From assembly GCA_035353855.1 (NCBI GenBank), contig DAOQAK010000060.1, forward strand, positions 12,852-23,027: a stretch of 10,176 nucleotides of DNA, in the 5' to 3' direction. The notes below the pieces were generated by a model, which saw only the letters and a list, made by a program, of their open reading frames with translations, was not told the origin of the DNA and did not search any database. Every line of letters begins with the position of its first letter. The first letter of the stretch is position 1. Made by a program: the position numbers and the translations under genes. This DNA comes from Bacteroidales bacterium. GTDB lineage: Bacteria; Bacteroidota; Bacteroidia; Bacteroidales; CG2-30-32-10. This document shows positions 6,795 to 10,176 of this stretch, piece after piece.

Positions 6795-7955
6795 CTAAAT
6801 TAGGCTCTTTTCATTAATTTTGATTTTCAATTCCTTTAAATTTACTACTTCAATGTTTTTTTTCAATGTCCATCCTGAGTTGACGGGTGCAACAACAAAG
6901 ATATTTTTTGGTGCAATATCTTCAAATGCGATGTAATTTCCCTTGGATAATGAGGGTGATGATGATGATTTGCATTCTATTGCAAAAATGTTGTTTCTCC
7001 ACTTCATTACAAAATCAACTTCTGCACCATTACTTGTACGATAAAAATAAAACGATGCATCAGGGAACATTCCTTTCATGTTGGATAATACTATTTGTTC
7101 CCATATTGAGCCAAAGGATGGGTGTCCTATCATTTCATTAAAATTTCGTAAACCGAGTAAAGCCGAAGTTATACCTGAATCAGAAATATATATTTTGGGT
7201 GATTTTACTAATCGTTTTCCTAAATTTGAGGTGTATGAAGGAATAACATCAATCATGAAAGTACCTTCCAGCAAATCAATGTAATTTTTTACTGTTACCG
7301 AAGAAATACTGAGGGATTTTGCTAACGTAGAATAATCAACAGTTTGTCCATTATGGTGGGCAAGCATTTGCCAGAGCCGATGCATGGTGACAGGAGTAAA
7401 GCCTCTCCATTGCAATAAATCCCGTTCCAGGAATGTTGAGATAAAACTTTCACGCCACTCGAACGACATTTCTGCATCTGTTGCCAGTAAACTGCGAGGG
7501 AATGCTCCCTGTGAAAAATATTGTTCAAAAGAATAATTATCATTTAACTCTTCCCATAAAAACGGACTTAGTTTTTTATATACAATCCTTCCGGCAAGCG
7601 TTTCTGAGCTTTGTTTTAACAGGTTTCTTGATGCGGAACCCAAAATAAGAAATGCGGAATTTATTTCCCATTCATCCACTAAGCTTCTGATAAGTGGGAA
7701 AATATCAGGTTTACGCTGAGTTTCATCAATACAGATTAATTTTCCCTTTTGGGCTGATAGAAAAAACTCTGCATCATTTAACTTATTTAAATCAGAGGTA
7801 CGCTCCAGGTCAAGATAAATGCTGGAAGGGTAGTTTTTTATTAAATGCTTTACCAAAGTTGATTTTCCACATTGACGTGGGCCTATAAGCGCCACAACAG
7901 GGTTGTTTTTTAATGATTTAATAATACTACTTTCGAGGTATCGTTGAATATACAT
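6795..7955 (-). CDS. AAA_14/DUF4143 ATPase, second copy
   Basis: A 386-residue protein with Walker A GPRQCGKST (25-33), Walker B KLICIDETQ with D77/E78, GSAS sensor (106-109) and ETLAGR (118-123). A winged-helix-like middle (about 205-235) precedes the C-terminal DUF4143 domain, where AEVDFVM (Asp314) and AIECK (Glu327/Lys329) keep the D...ExK arrangement of the PD-(D/E)XK fold. It differs widely from the other two ATPases here (GMRQVGKTT and GARQVGKTW), so it is not a recent duplicate. Its stop sits just beyond the transposase relic on the other strand. A perfect -7 box lies 25 bases upstream. The frame is intact and all ATPase residues are present, so it is probably expressed. The role of the family is unknown: DNA-related or protein-interaction functions have been suggested, but nothing here decides. 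Confidence 0.9.
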   Translation of the reverse strand: MYIQRYLESSIIKSLKNNPVVALIGPRQCGKSTLVKHLIKNYPSSIYLDLERTSDLNKLNDAEFFLSAQKGKLICIDETQRKPDIFPLIRSLVDEWEINSAFLILGSASRNLLKQSSETLAGRIVYKKLSPFLWEELNDNYSFEQYFSQGAFPRSLLATDAEMSFEWRESFISTFLERDLLQWRGFTPVTMHRLWQMLAHHNGQTVDYSTLAKSLSISSVTVKNYIDLLEGTFMIDVIPSYTSNLGKRLVKSPKIYISDSGITSALLGLRNFNEMIGHPSFGSIWEQIVLSNMKGMFPDASFYFYRTSNGAEVDFVMKWRNNIFAIECKSSSSPSLSKGNYIAFEDIAPKNIFVVAPVNSGWTLKKNIEVVNLKELKIKINEKSLI

Positions 7956-7979
7956 AAATAAAATTTTAATTTATCCATG

Positions 7980-7987
7980 CAAATTTA
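7980..7987 (-). promoter_or_regulatory. -7 box (TAAATTTG) of the second ATPase gene
   Basis: The minus strand reads TAAATTTG followed by CATGG, a perfect TAnnTTTG element 25 bases before the ATG at 7955. At the -33 distance no TTTG is present. A small inverted repeat (GTAAAAT 8011-8017 with ATTTTAC 8024-8030) lies further upstream and could bind a regulator. Confidence 0.5.
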
Positions 7988-8065
7988 AAATATATTTTTA
8001 ATATTACATGGTAAAATATACAAATTTTACTACTTTTTCTTAATCAGAGTAAAAGACAAAAAAAT

Positions 8066-8090
8066 ATCCGCCACAGCGGATTCATTTTTT
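8066..8090. terminator. ATCCGC hairpin with flanking A and T tracts
   Basis: ATCCGC (8066-8071) pairs with GCGGAT (8076-8081) around CACA. It is preceded by an A-run and followed by TCATTTTTT, so it could end transcription on either strand. It sits between the second ATPase promoter and the wzi relic, where no rightward gene remains. A dispersed GC-rich repeat is an alternative reading. Confidence 0.4.
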
Positions 8091-8118
8091 CCATAAAAGC
8101 ATACAAAACTAAAATTAG

Positions 8119-8187
8119 GAACAATTTTTCGGTTTTATTTTTTCTGGTAATATTATCAAATATTTTGGAATGAATTGGGGGTTTTAA
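8119..8187 (+). pseudogene. Relic of a second wzi-like gene (3' end only)
   Basis: The last 21 bases before the stop region (8163-8183) are identical to the end of the intact wzi gene (5033-5053). In the same frame, 8161-8187 reads YFGMNWGF and stop, against SFGMNWGL and stop. Upstream, GGT TTT (8131-8136) and GGT AAT (8146-8151) echo the GFYLGN of wzi with a small misalignment. In-frame stops before 8119 show that the rest is gone or unrecognisable. It lies on the + strand between two minus-strand ATPase genes. Confidence 0.6.
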
Positions 8188-8265
8188 TTATCATGATAAG
8201 GAATGTTGAAGAAATTTAATGTGTCTTTACAAGAATGGGTTCCCCCGACTGCCGCGGACCAGTAT

Positions 8266-8309
8266 GGCCAACTAACTTGAACGTACGTGCTAATTGGCTC
8301 AATTTTTTT
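8266..8309 (+). terminator. GC-rich hairpin followed by T-tract
   Basis: GGCCAACTAAC (8266-8276) pairs with GCTAATTGGCT (8289-8299) through 8 Watson-Crick pairs and one wobble out of 11. The loop is centred on ACGTACGT, and TTTTTTT (8303-8309) follows. It faces right, about 80 bases after the wzi relic, so it could be the surviving terminator of that lost gene. The two internal mismatches weaken the call. Confidence 0.35.
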
Positions 8310-8332
8310 AGCAATACATTTTATCCTATTTC

Positions 8333-8364
8333 AAAAAAAACGGAATTTTTTGGATTCTGATTCC
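8333..8364 (-). terminator. Candidate terminator of the third ATPase gene
   Basis: On the minus strand, GGAAT and ATTCC (8364-8360 and 8346-8342) form a short stem, followed by G and eight T residues (8340-8333). It begins about 33 bases after the ATPase stop at 8397. The stem is only 5 bp with a long loop, so it would be a weak terminator. Confidence 0.35.
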
Positions 8365-8396
8365 ATAAAAAGCTATAATGAAAAAGTAGTCGGATC

Positions 8397-9719
8397 CTAT
8401 TTAATACCGATAACTTGAAGGATAATGTCTTTCAATTTACTTATTGCATACAAAGGAACATTGGTAAGCCAGTCCTGTTTGCGGAAATCAGACATTGATG
8501 TGCGAACAGAAACCCTTGGGTTAAATTTTTCGACAAATACTTTTAAACTTTTAGCCTTCAAGTTTTCTTCTGCTTTAACTTCAAGGGGAACGACAACACC
8601 ATTATATTGAACAACGAAATCAATTTCAGCAGAAGAGCGTTCGGCAGTCCAATAATAAATAACATATTCGTTACTGCTAATAAGTTGTTGAAAAACATAC
8701 TGCTCTGTCAGCGCTCCTTTGAATTCTGAAAATATAGTATTTCCGTCAATAATTGTTTTAGCATCAATATCACCCATCGCTGCTAACAATCCAATATCGA
8801 CCATAAATAATTTGAAAGCGCTGATGTCTTCATAAGCTTTCAATGGTATAAAGGGTTTTGTTGCACGGCAAACTTTATGAACCTGGCCACAATCAACTAA
8901 CCATGATAAGGCTAATTCATAATCTTTTGCCCGGGCGCCTTCTTTAATGATTCCATAAATAAACTTCCGGTTTTCTTTGGCTAATTGAGCTGGAATTGAA
9001 TTCCACAACATTCTTATACGAGGAATAATTTCTTTTGGCGCATGTTTAGAAAAATCTTGTTCGTAAGCATCCAAAATTTGTTTTTGAATAATACGTACTT
9101 CTTTAAAATTGTTGTTTTTACTAAATGTCAACACCGCTTCAGGCATGCCTCCTACATAGTAATATTGCTTTAGTCGTTCAATATATTTTGTTTTATAGGC
9201 GGTTAATAATTTCCAATCTGCTTCATGAATGATTTCAACAAGGGCCGTTTCTCCAATCGCATCAAGGAATTCTAAAAAAGTTAACGGCTGCAAATCCATA
9301 AAAACAATTTTTCCAACCGGAAAAGAAACATGAGAATGAATAGCCACTCCCAAAAGAGAACCTGCAGCAACTATGTGATATTCATTAGCATCTTCCTGAA
9401 AATACTTTAATGCAGCAATTGCTTCGGGAGCTTCTTGTATTTCATCAAATATCAACAAGGTAGTTTCGGCATTTATTGTTAATCCCGATTCTGCCTGTAA
9501 TGCAACGATTATTCTTTTAATATCAAAATCATCTGAAAACAATGCGCGTAGTCGCTTGTTTTTTTCAAAATTCACATAAACCGTTTGAGCGTATTGAGTT
9601 TTGCCAAATTCTTTCATAATCCAGGTTTTGCCAACTTGTCTGGCACCTCTTATTATTAATGGTTTCCGGGAATCAGAATTTTTCCAGGCAATAAGCTCTG
9701 CTAATTTTGCTCTTCTCAT
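8397..9719 (-). CDS. AAA_14/DUF4143 ATPase, third copy (long form)
   Basis: A 440-residue protein, longer than the other two and of a distinct subfamily. Walker A is GARQVGKTW (25-33), Walker B TLLIFDEIQ with D92/E93, and a sensor-like AAGSLLGV lies at 118-125. The typical MDLQPLTFLEFL block (141-152) and VGGMPEAV (189-196) follow. The C-terminal DUF4143 domain has AEIDFVV (Asp367) and PLEVK (Glu380/Lys382), so the PD-(D/E)XK-like D...ExK residues are intact. No membrane segment or signal is present. The ATG at 9719 starts the family-like MRRAKLAELIAWK, and the -7 box 16 bases upstream fits. The gene is solitary, with repeats upstream that may control it and a weak terminator downstream. The family function is unknown; these ATPases are frequent in accessory regions. 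Confidence 0.9.
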   Translation of the reverse strand: MRRAKLAELIAWKNSDSRKPLIIRGARQVGKTWIMKEFGKTQYAQTVYVNFEKNKRLRALFSDDFDIKRIIVALQAESGLTINAETTLLIFDEIQEAPEAIAALKYFQEDANEYHIVAAGSLLGVAIHSHVSFPVGKIVFMDLQPLTFLEFLDAIGETALVEIIHEADWKLLTAYKTKYIERLKQYYYVGGMPEAVLTFSKNNNFKEVRIIQKQILDAYEQDFSKHAPKEIIPRIRMLWNSIPAQLAKENRKFIYGIIKEGARAKDYELALSWLVDCGQVHKVCRATKPFIPLKAYEDISAFKLFMVDIGLLAAMGDIDAKTIIDGNTIFSEFKGALTEQYVFQQLISSNEYVIYYWTAERSSAEIDFVVQYNGVVVPLEVKAEENLKAKSLKVFVEKFNPRVSVRTSMSDFRKQDWLTNVPLYAISKLKDIILQVIGIK

Positions 9720-9726
9720 TTTTATT

Positions 9727-9742
9727 TATTTGTACAAATATA
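9727..9742 (-). promoter_or_regulatory. -7 box overlapped by a 14-bp palindrome
   Basis: The minus strand reads TATATTTG (9742-9735), a perfect -7 element 16 bases before the ATG at 9719. It overlaps the perfect palindrome TATTTGTACAAATA (9727-9740). A dimeric repressor binding there would cover the transcription start, so autoregulation is possible but not shown. Confidence 0.5.
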
Positions 9743-9788
9743 CATTTTTTCGTACGTATATTCGTATTAAATTACATTTTTTCATACG
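9741..9788. repeat. Two 16-base direct repeats spaced 32 bases apart
   Basis: TACATTTTTTCGTACG (9741-9756) and TACATTTTTTCATACG (9773-9788) match at 15 of 16 positions. Their start-to-start distance of 32 bases is close to three helical turns, which would place bound proteins on the same face of DNA. They lie immediately upstream of the -7 box of the third ATPase gene, in the -10 to -60 range of its expected start, as an operator or activator site would. Confidence 0.5.
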
Positions 9789-9802
9789 ATTATTGGAATT
9801 TT

Positions 9803-9823
9803 CTCATAAAATATGAGCTTTTT
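9803..9823 (+). terminator. CTCATA hairpin followed by T-run
   Basis: CTCATA (9803-9808) and TATGAG (9812-9817) pair perfectly around AAA, followed by CTTTTT. This could stop rightward transcription, but no rightward gene precedes it, and the AT-rich stem is weak. It may equally be part of the upstream control region of the third ATPase gene. Confidence 0.25.
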
Positions 9824-9943
9824 CCAAATCAATAATAAACGAAATAATGTGTTTTTTAACGTGTCGAAGTCAGGAGATTAATGAGGTTCTTAATTGAACC
9901 CAATCTAACAAATTGTTACAGTAAAACCCCTAAAAAACCGAAT

Positions 9944-9980
9944 ATGCTTGATGAATACTAAACAGAGCATAGTCAAGCAT
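9944..9980. repeat. ATGCTTGA inverted repeat
   Basis: ATGCTTGA (9944-9951) and TCAAGCAT (9973-9980) are a perfect 8-bp inverted repeat with a 21-base spacer. CGTTTTAAG follows. No role is evident. It lies about 70 bases upstream of the last wzi relic. Confidence 0.4.
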
Positions 9981-10049
9981 CGTTTTAAGAAAAAGTAGAA
10001 AGTACAAAGTGTTTTGTTTCTATTTTGCTGTAAAAACAGTGAAAAATAG

Positions 10050-10118
10050 AATTATACTCCGGATTTTTACATAGGAAATCCGAATACTATACGCTTGGGA
10101 ATAAATTTGGGGGTTTAA
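10050..10118 (+). pseudogene. Relic of a third wzi-like gene (3' end only)
   Basis: These 69 bases align without gaps to the last 23 codons of the intact wzi gene (4989-5057). I count 57 of 69 identical bases and 14 of 22 identical residues, plus the shared TAA stop. The peptide runs NYTPDFYIGNP, then NTIRLGINLGV, against NYTPGFYLGNT, then NTISFGMNWGL. An in-frame TAG at 10047-10049 directly precedes it, and similarity ends there. Substitutions are mostly conservative for a beta-barrel strand, so the fragment probably derives from a diverged paralogue and not from a recent copy. Confidence 0.7.
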
Positions 10119-10176
10119 TTCGGGGTTGCTGAAAAATTCGAAGATGCTTTATTTTCAGGAATTATCTGCATATTTG

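Larger units (their letters stand above)
7956..8396. other. Intergenic gap with wzi relic and hairpins
   Basis: A 441-base stretch between two minus-strand ATPase genes. It contains the -7 box of the left gene, a CCGC hairpin (8066-8081), a second wzi 3'-end relic (8131-8187), a locally GC-rich segment around 8236-8300 that ends in a hairpin with T-tract, and a terminator-like hairpin for the right-hand gene. No intact gene is visible. Confidence 0.6.
9720..10176. other. Right-end gap: repeats and wzi relic, no intact gene
   Basis: A 457-base stretch holding the third ATPase promoter region with its palindrome and direct repeats, the CTCATA hairpin, the ATGCTTGA inverted repeat and the wzi relic. 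After the relic, CTGAAAA (10129-10135) and TTTTCAG (10152-10158) are inverted. The final CATATTTG could be a -7 element for a gene beyond the window. I see no open frame of gene-like quality. Confidence 0.55.

Noticed and set aside
6887..7543. Several short frames inside the second ATPase gene
   Set aside because: They overlap a full-length AAA_14/DUF4143 gene with all key motifs and show no domains of their own.
8279..8288. GAACGTACGT resembling the inverted repeats of Bacteroides invertible promoters (ARACGTWCGT, from memory)
   Set aside because: The only possible partner (near 9751-9757) is a poor match about 1.5 kb away across a gene, and ACGTACGT is itself palindromic, so chance is likely.
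1..10176. CRISPR arrays, tRNA or rRNA genes
   Set aside because: No regularly spaced repeat series, cloverleaf-like sequence or rRNA signature was seen on either strand.

Overview
The window is AT-rich (roughly 30% G+C by eye) and almost certainly comes from a member of the Bacteroidota. The evidence is a DUF4301 protein, a Bacteroidota-type Wzi outer-membrane barrel, promoters of the TAnnTTTG (-7) type in front of several genes, and no clear Shine-Dalgarno sequences. It reads as a chromosomal accessory region with many solitary genes, long intergenic gaps and several gene relics, rather than a compact operon. No RNA gene, CRISPR array or complete insertion sequence is visible.

Layout, left to right. 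A CCCGATA palindrome opens the window, followed by a DUF4301 gene (177-1718, +). A first AAA_14/DUF4143 ATPase (1774-2958, -) follows. A 450-base gap with repeats leads to an intact Wzi-family capsule-assembly barrel gene (3408-5057, +). Next is a fabH-like ketoacyl-ACP synthase III (6221 to 5226, -) interrupted by a single in-frame TAA near its C-terminus. It is bracketed by three unusual hairpins that share a TTTGCAAAA loop. A decayed IS5-like transposase fragment (about 6399-6742, +) abuts a second DUF4143 ATPase (6795-7955, -). A 441-base gap holds a relic of a second wzi 3' end (8131-8187). A third ATPase (8397-9719, -) follows, then a final gap with direct repeats and a third wzi 3'-end relic (10050-10118).

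The main structural story is that the last codons of wzi occur three times on the + strand (ending at 5057, 8187 and 10118). The DNA between them is occupied by minus-strand genes: ATPases, the fabH pseudogene and transposase debris. Either a tandem array of wzi paralogues has been eroded and overwritten, or the wzi 3' end served as a repeated recombination or integration target. The sequence alone does not decide between these.

Functionally, Wzi belongs to surface polysaccharide export or attachment. DUF4301 carries motifs reminiscent of UDP-sugar pyrophosphorylases (inference), and FabH starts fatty-acid chains. The three ATPases belong to a family of P-loop ATPases with a PD-(D/E)XK-like C-terminal domain that is very common in Bacteroidota and archaea and lacks a firmly known role. 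They are mutually divergent, and each appears to be transcribed alone from its own -7 box. Nothing in the sequence ties all these genes into one pathway.
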